59,129 bases of DNA, taken from NCBI GenBank assembly GCA_026647215.1, contig JAPKHC010000040.1:1-59129 (forward strand), written 5' to 3'. Under the pieces are notes generated by a model that searched no databases, had not been told where the DNA came from, and saw only the letters and a list, made by a program, of their open reading frames with translations. The position numbers and the translations under genes were made by a program. The stretch is from F1-120-MAGs118 sp013360535 (lineage in GTDB: Bacteria > Planctomycetota > UBA1135 > GCA-002686595). Below are positions 8,000-15,785 of the stretch, one piece after another; position 1 is the stretch's first letter; each line of letters opens with the position of its first letter.

Positions 8000-10665
8000 C
8001 ACGGCTTCACCTCCCAATCGGCGCGCGCGACGAGTTCGACGCCTTCGCGCTGGAATTCGAGTTGTTCCTGCGTCGCGGCGACCCGCAGCACTGGCGCCGG
8101 CCCGCTTGCGGGGCTCCGGACGACCACGCTGCGCACGAGCAGCGCGCCCTCCGCGGTCAGCTTCGGCTGCAGCGTCTCCTCGACGGTCGCGCCACCGAGC
8201 GCGTAACGGAACACGGGCCGCTTCGCCGCGTCGAGCTTCCATCCGAGCGCCTTCGGCGCGAGCTTCGTGTCGCTCTCGAGCGCACCACCCGCAGGGAATT
8301 CGTACGCGTCGTTCGTCGGCGGCCGCTCGAGCCCACCCGCACGCCCGTTCCACGTTCCACCCGCGTTGAAGAAACGCCCGCGCCACATCCACACGGCGCG
8401 CGAGTGCTCAAAATCCCACGCGTAGTGCACTTGTTCCGGCAAGCCGACCATCAGGCCGCGCGGCGTGTGGCCGCGCAGGAACACCGCGCACAGCTCCGGC
8501 TCGCCCGCCAGCACCAGCTCGTACTCACGCTCCGGCACGAGCAGTCCATCGGGCAGCGGCATCGCGACTCCCAGCGACAGGTACTGCCACAACGCGTCGA
8601 TCTGGCGCTGGGGATCGCCGTCGAGCACGTCCGCGACCGGACTGCGCAAGCTCATCCCGTTCGCCGTGTCGACGCGTTGCCACATCTCCGGCATGCGCGT
8701 GTTGAGGCCGAGCGACTTCGGATCGCTGAGCAGCTGGCGGAACCACGGCCCGCGCACGCGCTCGCGCACCGTCGCGAGGTCGACCGCCGGAATGCCGAGC
8801 GATTCGACGCCGTTGAAGCGGTGGCACTGGATGCAACCCAGCCCCTTCTTGCCTGCGAGCTTGCGCCCGGCCTCGACAAGGTCGGGATCGAACGGCGACG
8901 TGGCGCTCGCCTCCGGTGCATCGACGCTTGCAAACAGCTTCGGCAGGCTCGCCACGTTCGTCGTGCCATACAGCGGCATGCGCGCCGCGACATAGGGCCG
9001 CACGCGCGCGCCGTCGAGCAGCACACGCGCCATCCAGTCCTCGTGCAGCTTGCGTCCGACACCTTCGAGCAGCGGCGGCAGGCGCCCCTCATTGCCGAGA
9101 TCGGCCTCGACCGTCTCGCGGAAGTAACGCGCGCGCTGCGCATCGGGCCCGCCGACGCCGTCGCGGCGGTGGCACGCGCGGCAGTCGAGTCGAGCGAGGG
9201 TCGCGTCGAGCTCTTCGTTGTCGCTGCGCGGCCGTTCGAGCACGTTCGGGATCGTGAGCCACGAGCGCACGAGCGTGCGTTCGCGTTCGTCGAGCGCCAA
9301 CCTCGGCGCCGAGCCTCGGCCATCGTCCGCGAGGCAGCCCGAGCCGATTTTCCCCGCGATTTCCGCGAGTTCCTGCTCCTTCGGCGCCGCGATGCCGCGC
9401 CCTTCGATCGTGTGGCAGGCCGCGCAGCCCAGTTCCGCGAAGCGCTCGCGCCCGCTCGCGACCTTGCGTGCGTCGAGCTTGAACGCCGCGCCGCCACGCA
9501 TGCGCGCGCTGCCATGCGACAGGAACCTCTGCGGCAGCGGCTCCTTCTCGCCACCGGGCCGCTTCCAGTGGAGCGAGAGCTCCTCGCCGCCCGCGTTCTC
9601 GTAGAACGCGACGGTGATCTCGTGCGACCCCGCCTCGAGTCGCACCTCGCCCGAACGTTCCTGCGGCGCGTGGTCGCCGTCGTTGTCGACGACCTTGCGG
9701 CCGTCGACATGCAGCACGGATCCATCGTCCGAGCGCGTCCAGAACGTGTAGGTGCCGGTTTCCTCGACGTGGATCTGGCCCGAGTACTCGAAGCCGAAGT
9801 GGTCCGGCCGATGCGGCGGCAGCTCGTCGAGCGACTCGAGCCGGCCCTCGGCGACGACCTTCGCGCCGTCGAAGCCCGGCGTCGCGTGCTGGAAATTGCC
9901 TTCGTAGTAGCGCCAACGCCAGCCCGGCGTCTCGACGAGGCCTTCCTCGCCGATGCGCCCGCGCAAGAGGTACGTCGCGAGCGCGCGCGCCTCTTCACTC
10001 TCGAGCGCGAGCGACGGCATGCGCCCCGAAGGCCGCACCGCGAGCGGAGCCTCGAGGAATTTCGCGAGCGGCTCGACCTCCGTGTCGAAGGCCGGATTGC
10101 CGAGGTCGGCGGAGACCTGCGGCGCGATGCGCTCGTCGGCGGGGAACGACATCAGCGGCCGCGCGAGATCCTCGGCATCTTCCTGCGGCGCGTGGCACGC
10201 GACGCAGCCGACCTCATGGTACAGCCTGCGTCCGAGCTCGAGCTCCGAGAGCTCCGCCTGACGTTCGACCTGCACGAGCGGACCACCTTGCGCCGCGAGG
10301 TAGTGCACGAGCTCGTCGAGTGCGCGCTCGCGCTCCTGCTTGTCGAGCTTCGCGAGCAAATCCGGCATCGCGGTACCCGGCTTGACCGCGTGTGGATCGT
10401 CGAGCCAGCGCCGCAGGCCCTCCGGCGTGCGCCGCGCCCCGATCGTCTCCAGCGACGGCGCCGGCTCCGGCGTCACGCGCGACGACTCGCTCGCGTGACA
10501 GGCCGCACAACGCTGCCGCGCGACGAGGATCTCGGCCTCGAGCGCCTCCTCGCACGTCAGCACGCGCGTCTGCGGCAGCGGTGCCGAGCTGTCGACGCGC
10601 GCGCACGCGCCGAGCAGGGCCATGGCGGCAAGCGACAGGACGTTGGGCTTCGTTTCCGTTCGCAT
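7999..10665 (-). CDS. Multi-haem c-type lipoprotein with PA14 domain
   Basis: 888 residues. MRTETKPNVLSLAAMALLGAC has a lipobox (LLGAC, Cys21), so the protein is probably lipid-anchored. Five CxxCH haem c sites are visible: CAACH (53-57), CVACH, CAACH, CRACH and CIQCH, spread along the chain. Between the second and third lies a PA14 carbohydrate-binding fold (RWRYYEGNF, HFGFEYSGQIHVEETGTYTF, SDDGSVLHVDGRKVVDNDGD). The combination suggests an outer electron conduit that also recognises glycans. It is the first gene of the operon running down to 1559. The C-terminal ~170 residues are beta-rich without a recognised domain. Confidence 0.86.
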   Translation of the reverse strand: MRTETKPNVLSLAAMALLGACARVDSSAPLPQTRVLTCEEALEAEILVARQRCAACHASESSRVTPEPAPSLETIGARRTPEGLRRWLDDPHAVKPGTAMPDLLAKLDKQERERALDELVHYLAAQGGPLVQVERQAELSELELGRRLYHEVGCVACHAPQEDAEDLARPLMSFPADERIAPQVSADLGNPAFDTEVEPLAKFLEAPLAVRPSGRMPSLALESEEARALATYLLRGRIGEEGLVETPGWRWRYYEGNFQHATPGFDGAKVVAEGRLESLDELPPHRPDHFGFEYSGQIHVEETGTYTFWTRSDDGSVLHVDGRKVVDNDGDHAPQERSGEVRLEAGSHEITVAFYENAGGEELSLHWKRPGGEKEPLPQRFLSHGSARMRGGAAFKLDARKVASGRERFAELGCAACHTIEGRGIAAPKEQELAEIAGKIGSGCLADDGRGSAPRLALDERERTLVRSWLTIPNVLERPRSDNEELDATLARLDCRACHRRDGVGGPDAQRARYFRETVEADLGNEGRLPPLLEGVGRKLHEDWMARVLLDGARVRPYVAARMPLYGTTNVASLPKLFASVDAPEASATSPFDPDLVEAGRKLAGKKGLGCIQCHRFNGVESLGIPAVDLATVRERVRGPWFRQLLSDPKSLGLNTRMPEMWQRVDTANGMSLRSPVADVLDGDPQRQIDALWQYLSLGVAMPLPDGLLVPEREYELVLAGEPELCAVFLRGHTPRGLMVGLPEQVHYAWDFEHSRAVWMWRGRFFNAGGTWNGRAGGLERPPTNDAYEFPAGGALESDTKLAPKALGWKLDAAKRPVFRYALGGATVEETLQPKLTAEGALLVRSVVVRSPASGPAPVLRVAATQEQLEFQREGVELVARADWEVKP

Positions 10666-10790
10666 CGGGGGCGTCGCATCATCCTCCGCCCCGCGCGATG
10701 CGGCAACGGCGGCACTCTCACGCTCCGAATTGGCCGACTTCAGTCGCGTGGGGCTGGAAACCGATGCTCGCCCGGACCACAGTTGCCTCC

Positions 10791-11033
10791 ATGAAACCGA
10801 TCCTCGCGCTCGTCGCCGCCTGTGTCGCGCCCGCCGGAATCTGGCTCGCGCGCGGAAGTTGTTGAGGCGACTGGAAACGGACGCTCGGTCTGGGCGTCGG
10901 CATCGGGGGCACGGCGCTCGCGCTGCAGCTGACGAGCGAGCTCCGCGCACTGCGGCCCAGCCCGCTGGTGTGGATCGCGACCGGCGTCGCGGCCCTCGAC
11001 GTGCTCGGCGTCCTGTGGCTCTTCTTCGCCTGA
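10791..11033 (+). CDS. Candidate small membrane selenoprotein (in-frame TGA at codon 25)
   Basis: The frame opens with ATG at 10791 (MKPILALVAACVAPAGIWLA), reaches TGA at 10863-10865 directly after Gly-Ser-Cys, and continues in the same frame for 55 codons to TGA 11031-11033. The continuation is coherent: GDWKRT, a hydrophobic stretch LGLGVGIGGTALALQL, a short polar loop, then VWIATGVAALDVLGVLWLFF. Read through, this gives an 80-residue protein with three hydrophobic segments and a Cys-Sec pair after the first. A hairpin with a GGTCT loop lies 22 nt after the TGA. The beginning loosely recalls Pmp3/YqaE proteins. Alternatives are a 24-residue peptide, a nonsense-mutated pseudogene, or chance. 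No good ribosome-binding site is visible, which lowers confidence. Confidence 0.45.
10880..10898 (+). promoter_or_regulatory. bSECIS-like hairpin downstream of in-frame TGA
   Basis: GACGCTC (10880-10886) pairs with GGGCGTC (10892-10898) over 7 bp including one T-G wobble, leaving the loop GGTCT (10887-10891). The loop begins 22 nt after the TGA at 10863-10865. From memory, bacterial SECIS elements need a short upper stem, a 3-14 nt apical loop with a G in its first two positions, and about 16-37 nt between UGA and loop; all are met. The loop matches the GGUCU of the E. coli fdhF element. GC-rich DNA forms such hairpins easily, so this is supportive only. Confidence 0.4.
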
Positions 11034-11043
11034 CACGCGCGCG

Positions 11044-13662
11044 CTACTGCGCCGAGATGGACTGGATCGCGCGGGCGAGCGCTTCCGGATCGACACGCAC
11101 GTCGACCCGCTGGTCGGCCCGCGGCGCGATGTCGAGGAACTGCTGCTCCTCGCTCGGCACTTCCGTCGCCATCCAGCGCTCCTCGGTGCGGTAGGACACC
11201 GTCACCACGACGCGCACGCGGCCGCTGTAGATGCCGTCGACCTGCGCGACTCCCGCGGGGTTGAACTCCGCGGAATTCGCGAGCCACGTGATCATCCCCT
11301 CCTGCTTGCCGGTCGGGCGAATCTCGACGGTGAGGAACACCGGCGGCGCCGGAACCTGCGCAGGCGGCGCGAGCACGAACGTGAGCTTCGGCGCTTCCTC
11401 GAGCGTGACGCTGCGGTCGCTGTCGAGTCGCTCGATGAACACGCCCAGCCGCCCCGGCGCCGTGATCGACACCGACGGCGGTTCGAGCTCGTAGAGCACG
11501 CTCGCGCTGCCCTGCCGGACCTGGATGTACTCGGTGCGATCGCCGGCGGGATCGCGGCGCGTCAGCAGCGCGTACACCTCGCCCACGTACGGCGTGCCGT
11601 CGACCTCGAGGATCGAGAGCTTGACCGTGCGCATGCGCCCCGTGAGGTCGATCGGATCGAGCCGCACGTCCCGCGTGCGCTCTCCGGACGCCACGAGCAC
11701 TCCGCCGACGCTCGCGACCTCGTTCCAGCCCTGATCGTCGCGCACGAACACGCGGTAGACGCCGGGCTTGAGCCCGCGGATCAGGAACCTGCCGTCGGCG
11801 TCGGGCCGCATCGGCTGGGTCTCGTGATCCTCGGGATTTCCTGGGTTTTCCGGCTCCGCGAACACGTAGAAGCGCGACGCAGGCAGGTTCGCGTCGACCT
11901 GCAGCCGTCCCGCGATCTCGCCGCCGGCGACGAGCTCGATCTGCAGGTCGCGCGTGCCGAGCGTGGTGCGGATCGGACGGCTCTCGAGGTGCGCCTTCTT
12001 CGCGACGAGCTCGAGCTCGCGCTCGCGCGTCGACGCGCGCAACGTGAAACGACCGAGCGCATCCGTCAGGCAGGACGCGTGGTCGAGCGGATGCACGTAC
12101 TCCTCCGTCCCGCCGGGCTCGACGCCGCGCACCAGCGCCCGCAGGCGCGCTCCGCCGACCGGCTGGCCCTCGCCATCGACGACCCGCCCCGTCGCGAACA
12201 TCGGAACTTCCGCGAGCCGGAAGTCGCCGAGCTCGTTCGTGCCCTTCGCGAGCGGCGGCAGCGGCCGTTCCGCCGACGCGCGGTCCGCGCCGTCCTCGCC
12301 GACGTGCACGGCCTGCACCACGAACGGCCGATCCCTGAGCCACTCGCCGAGCTCGATCTCGCAGCGAAAGCGCCCTTCGGCATCCGTGCGCCGCGCAGGC
12401 CCGAGCTGGAAGCGCTGCTCATCGTCGGGGCCACCGAGGCGCACCTGCACGAGCGTGTCCGCGAGCGGCTTGCCCTCCGCATCGATGGCACGCCCCACGA
12501 GCGTCGCCCCGCGCTGCCCCAGCCGCACCTCGATCGTCGCGCGTTCCGCCTGCGTGCGCGGGCCGAGCTCGACCGCCCGCTGGAACGCCATCGTGCCCTC
12601 GCGCGTGACGTTCGCGACCAGCCGCTTGCCCAGCGCGACATGGCGGAACACGACGCTGCCGCCTTCGACTCCCGCGCGCTTCACGCTGTCGATCCAGTAC
12701 GGATGCAGCTCCTCGACGTTCGCGTCGTCGCTCGCGACGACACCGAGGTACACGTCGAAGGCCCCCGCGGGCACCGAGCCATCCTCGTCGACGATCTTCA
12801 CCTCGCACTCGCCGCCGGGCCCGATCTCGAGCGTCACCGGCTCGCGCTGCAGGACTTCGAGCGAGACCTCGCGCTTCACGCGCGGCTCACCGAGCTCCTC
12901 GAGCACCACCCACGCGCTCTGCAGCTCCGGCACGTAGGCCGAATACGCGGCGCCGAAGTGCGGAAAGTGCGCGAGCCCGTCCGCACCGGTTCGCGCGCGC
13001 ACGCCGGCGTAGCTCCACGCACCTTCGTCCTCGCGGATCGAGACCTCGACGCCCTCGACCGGCGCCGCGTTGCCGTCGACCACACGCACGCTCGCGGCGA
13101 AGTCGCGCCAGCACTCGACCACCATCGGCGGCGTCTCGCCCGGCTCGAACGACGCGATCCCAAGCCAGCCCGGGGCGCGCGCGATCACTCGCACGCCCGT
13201 CGGCGTGTCCGGCAGCCACGCGATGCCCTGCGCATCGGAACGCACGGCCTGAAACCCCGGCGGCAGGTCCTTGTCGCGGCCCGAGCGCTGCGCCCAGCGC
13301 CACGACGGGTTGAGCGCCTCCTCATCGCGCGCGGCGCGTGGCCACCACAGCACCTCGACGTCGGGGAGCGGCTCGTAGGTCCTCGAACGCACCACGAGCA
13401 AGTCGCGCGCGCCCGACGGTCGCTCCGTCACCGGCGCCGCGGTGTCCGGCTGCACGGCTCCCGGCGCACCTTCGCGCTCGGGATCGTCCTCCTCGGCACG
13501 CTCAGCGGGAGCTTGGACCGCACCGGGATCCTCCGGAGCCGCCGCCTCGTCCGCCGGACGCTCCGCTCCGCCGCCGTCGCGACCCGACGACAGGTAGAAC
13601 CACAGGGCGACCGCGAGGGCGAGGGCGAACGCGGCCGCGAGCAGCGCGGCCGGACGGCGCAT
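11044..13662 (-). CDS. Membrane-anchored protein with repeated carboxypeptidase-regulatory-like domains
   Basis: 872 residues. The N-terminus (MRRPAALLAAAFALALAVAL then WFYLSS) is a signal anchor, followed by an acidic/proline-rich linker to about residue 75. The remainder is a string of Ig-like carboxypeptidase-regulatory/transthyretin-type folds, recognised from repeated phrases such as VVDGNAAPVEGVEVSIRE, AIDAEGKPLADTLVQVRLGG, VVDGEGQPVGGARLRALV and DADGRFLIRGLKPGVYRVFV. It most likely serves as an extracellular adhesion or structural scaffold. The stop lies 10 nt from the convergent end of the candidate selenoprotein frame. The His-rich small gene is immediately upstream, 2 nt between its stop and this ATG, so the two are likely co-transcribed. 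Confidence 0.82.
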   Translation of the reverse strand: MRRPAALLAAAFALALAVALWFYLSSGRDGGGAERPADEAAAPEDPGAVQAPAERAEEDDPEREGAPGAVQPDTAAPVTERPSGARDLLVVRSRTYEPLPDVEVLWWPRAARDEEALNPSWRWAQRSGRDKDLPPGFQAVRSDAQGIAWLPDTPTGVRVIARAPGWLGIASFEPGETPPMVVECWRDFAASVRVVDGNAAPVEGVEVSIREDEGAWSYAGVRARTGADGLAHFPHFGAAYSAYVPELQSAWVVLEELGEPRVKREVSLEVLQREPVTLEIGPGGECEVKIVDEDGSVPAGAFDVYLGVVASDDANVEELHPYWIDSVKRAGVEGGSVVFRHVALGKRLVANVTREGTMAFQRAVELGPRTQAERATIEVRLGQRGATLVGRAIDAEGKPLADTLVQVRLGGPDDEQRFQLGPARRTDAEGRFRCEIELGEWLRDRPFVVQAVHVGEDGADRASAERPLPPLAKGTNELGDFRLAEVPMFATGRVVDGEGQPVGGARLRALVRGVEPGGTEEYVHPLDHASCLTDALGRFTLRASTRERELELVAKKAHLESRPIRTTLGTRDLQIELVAGGEIAGRLQVDANLPASRFYVFAEPENPGNPEDHETQPMRPDADGRFLIRGLKPGVYRVFVRDDQGWNEVASVGGVLVASGERTRDVRLDPIDLTGRMRTVKLSILEVDGTPYVGEVYALLTRRDPAGDRTEYIQVRQGSASVLYELEPPSVSITAPGRLGVFIERLDSDRSVTLEEAPKLTFVLAPPAQVPAPPVFLTVEIRPTGKQEGMITWLANSAEFNPAGVAQVDGIYSGRVRVVVTVSYRTEERWMATEVPSEEQQFLDIAPRADQRVDVRVDPEALARAIQSISAQ

Positions 13663-13664
13663 GA

Positions 13665-13865
13665 TCAGTGGTGCGCGGCGTGGCCGTGGTCGTCGTGACC
13701 GTGGCCGCCGTGCCCGTGCGCGTCACCCTTCTCCTCGCCGATCAGCTGGGAGTAGAGGAACACGCCGAAGGCGAGACCCGTGAGAGCGACGGAGCCGACA
13801 CCGACCGCGAGGACGGCCCAAGGGCCCCAGGCGGCGAGGAACGAGTGAACGCTGTGCATGTCCAT
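13665..13865 (-). CDS. Small membrane protein with histidine-rich tail
   Basis: 66 residues of unknown family. MDMHSVHSF leads into one transmembrane helix (PWAVLAVGVGSVALTGLAFG), then a short linker and a tail with nine histidines (GDAHGHGGHGHDDHGHAAHH). ATG at 13865 is chosen because it gives the whole helix. The tail could chelate Ni, Zn, Cu or Co. It precedes the scaffold gene at 11044-13662 by 2 nt, so the two probably share a transcript. No close relative is recognised. Confidence 0.65.
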   Translation of the reverse strand: MDMHSVHSFLAAWGPWAVLAVGVGSVALTGLAFGVFLYSQLIGEEKGDAHGHGGHGHDDHGHAAHH

Positions 13866-13954
13866 GGGTAGGGCGGAGAGGATCGCCTCCCGCGGGCGGT
13901 CTTGTCCAGTCCGGCGGCGGAAGCGCGTGCCCGGGGCCACGCTCCGCGCTCGTT

Positions 13955-14764
13955 TCAGAGCTTGCGCAGCCAGATGTTGCGGTAGCGGACCGGGTTGCCG
14001 TGGTCCTGCAGCTCGATCGGTCCGGTCGAGGGGTGCGCCGGGCTGTAACTGGGCAGCGAACGGTGCGCCGAGGGCCCGAGGTACTCCTGCGCGTCCTGCA
14101 CGAGCACGCCGTTGTGGAACACGGTCACGCGCGCGGGCTGGAGGAGCTTGTCGCCCTCGAAGCGCGGGGCGCGGAACACGATGTCGTAGCTCTGCCACTG
14201 GCCCGGGCCGCGGCTCGCGTTCACCAGCGGCGGGAACTGGCCGTACATGGCGCCCGCCTGACCGTCGGCGTACGTGCGGTTCTCGAAGGAATCGAGCACC
14301 TGGATCTCGTAGCGCCCGAGGAAGAACACGCCCGAGTTGCCGCGGCCCTGCGAGCTCGACTCGACCTGCGCGGGCGTCGCCCACTCGATGTGCAGCTGGC
14401 AATCGCCGAAGGCCTCGCGCGTGCGGATGCTGCCGGTGCCGTTGACCTCGGCGAAGCCCTCTTTCACGAGCCACTTCGCGTCGCCGTCGCCGCTCGCCCA
14501 CAGCGACAGGTCCTTGCCGTCGAAGAGCACGACCGCATCACTCGGCGGCGCACCGTTCTCGCCCGGCGTCACCGCGGGCGGCACGGGGCGATCGATGTCG
14601 TGGACGCGCCATTTCTGGCCGGGCAACACGGGCGTGTCGGAGTACCCGACGGGCGGCTGGTCGTGCTGGCCGGGAGCGGCGTACATCGAACGGTGCAGGG
14701 CGGTGGCGAGCGGGAAGGCGGCGAGAAGCAGGCCGAAGCCGATGGCAGCGGGCGCAACTTTCAT
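13955..14764 (-). CDS. Exported DUF1080 (3-keto-disaccharide hydrolase) protein
   Basis: 269 residues with a signal (MKVAPAAIGFGLLLAAFPLA) and a single DUF1080 LamG-like domain from about residue 80 to the end: VVLFDGKDLSLWASGDG, GDCQLHIEWATP, GRGNSGVFFLGRYEIQVLDS, QSYDIVFRAPRF, VTVFHNGVLVQ, GPIELQDHGNPVRYRNIWLR. These are the family's usual landmarks. Members hydrolyse 3-keto-glycosides made by FAD- or NAD-dependent sugar oxidation. The N-terminal stretch (YSDTPVLPGQKWRVHDIDRP) is common in planctomycete versions. It is separate from the operon at 1.5-10.7 kb but functionally related. Confidence 0.92.
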   Translation of the reverse strand: MKVAPAAIGFGLLLAAFPLATALHRSMYAAPGQHDQPPVGYSDTPVLPGQKWRVHDIDRPVPPAVTPGENGAPPSDAVVLFDGKDLSLWASGDGDAKWLVKEGFAEVNGTGSIRTREAFGDCQLHIEWATPAQVESSSQGRGNSGVFFLGRYEIQVLDSFENRTYADGQAGAMYGQFPPLVNASRGPGQWQSYDIVFRAPRFEGDKLLQPARVTVFHNGVLVQDAQEYLGPSAHRSLPSYSPAHPSTGPIELQDHGNPVRYRNIWLRKL

Positions 14765-14773
14765 GGCGCGATG

Positions 14774-15682
14774 TTAGGACCGGATCGGTCGCTTGCGAAC
14801 CCCGGACATCAACTTCGTGGTTTTCCTTGGGCTCCAACCGATGAAGCGCGGCTTCCCATCCGCGAGACGGCGCGCCATCACCGCCATGGCCTGAGCGCTC
14901 TGGTCGACGAGCACGCACTCGCGCCCGGCCTTGAGCGCCGCGTGACCAAAACTGCCGGAGCCCGCGAAGAAGTCGAGCAGGCGATCGCCGGGCGACGAAT
15001 GCACGCGCACGATGCGCTCGAGGATCGCGAGCGGTTTCTGCGTCGGATAGCCGGTCTTTTCCGCGCCGGTCGGGCTCACGATCGTGTTCCACCACACGTC
15101 CGTCGGCGTCTTGCCGCGCGCCGCCTTTTCCGGGCCGACGAGCTTGGGCGCGAGGTACGGGATGCGGTCGATCGCGTCGTAGTGGAACGTGTAGCGCTCG
15201 GGGTCGTTGGAGTACCACAGGATCGTGTCGTGCTTGGGCGCCCAGCGGCGCTTCGTGCGCGCGCCGTAGTCGTAGGCCCACACGATCTCGTTCTGGAAGC
15301 ACTCGCGGCCGAACAGGCCATCGAGGAGCACCTTGACGTAATGCACTTCGCGCGCATCGAGGTGCACGAACAAGCTGCCGGTGGGAGTGAGCAGGCGCCG
15401 CGCCTCTTCCAGCCGCGGTGCGAGGAACGCGAGGTAGTCGTCGAAGCTGTCGCGGAAGGCGCGCACACGCAGCTCGACGGTGCGGTAGCGCTCGCCGCGA
15501 AACCCGGTGCGGTCGCCGGCCTCGTCGCGCACGGTCGAGAGCGCGCGCCGGCGCTGGCTGCGGCCGGTGTTGAAGGGCGGGTCGATGTAGATGAGGTCGA
15601 AGCTCGCCGCCGGAAACCCGCGCAGCACGGCGAGGTTGTCGCCCTTGTGGATCTCGAGCTTGGGGCGCGGCGGCGGCTTCAA
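14774..15682 (-). CDS. Orphan beta-class DNA N6-adenine/N4-cytosine methyltransferase
   Basis: 302 residues. Motif IV, DPPFNTG (residues 34-40), precedes motif I, FFAGSGSFGHAAL (about residue 235), which defines the beta permutation; GYPTQKPLAILERIV is the usual motif X region. Residues about 40-200 contain the target recognition region. The only in-frame start after an upstream TAG is TTG at 15682, so initiation at TTG is likely. No restriction endonuclease is adjacent: neighbours are a DUF1080 gene (9 nt downstream) and a divergent secreted protein. It is probably a solitary epigenetic methylase; the recognition sequence cannot be read off. Confidence 0.88.
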   Translation of the reverse strand: MKPPPRPKLEIHKGDNLAVLRGFPAASFDLIYIDPPFNTGRSQRRRALSTVRDEAGDRTGFRGERYRTVELRVRAFRDSFDDYLAFLAPRLEEARRLLTPTGSLFVHLDAREVHYVKVLLDGLFGRECFQNEIVWAYDYGARTKRRWAPKHDTILWYSNDPERYTFHYDAIDRIPYLAPKLVGPEKAARGKTPTDVWWNTIVSPTGAEKTGYPTQKPLAILERIVRVHSSPGDRLLDFFAGSGSFGHAALKAGRECVLVDQSAQAMAVMARRLADGKPRFIGWSPRKTTKLMSGVRKRPIRS

Positions 15683-15785
15683 GGGCGCGGGATGCTACCC
15701 CACTTGCGGTTCCCCGGTGCCGCGGCGAGCATTGCACGCTCCTGTCGTTGCCCGATTCGACGGCCACCTACCCCCAAGATTGCCC

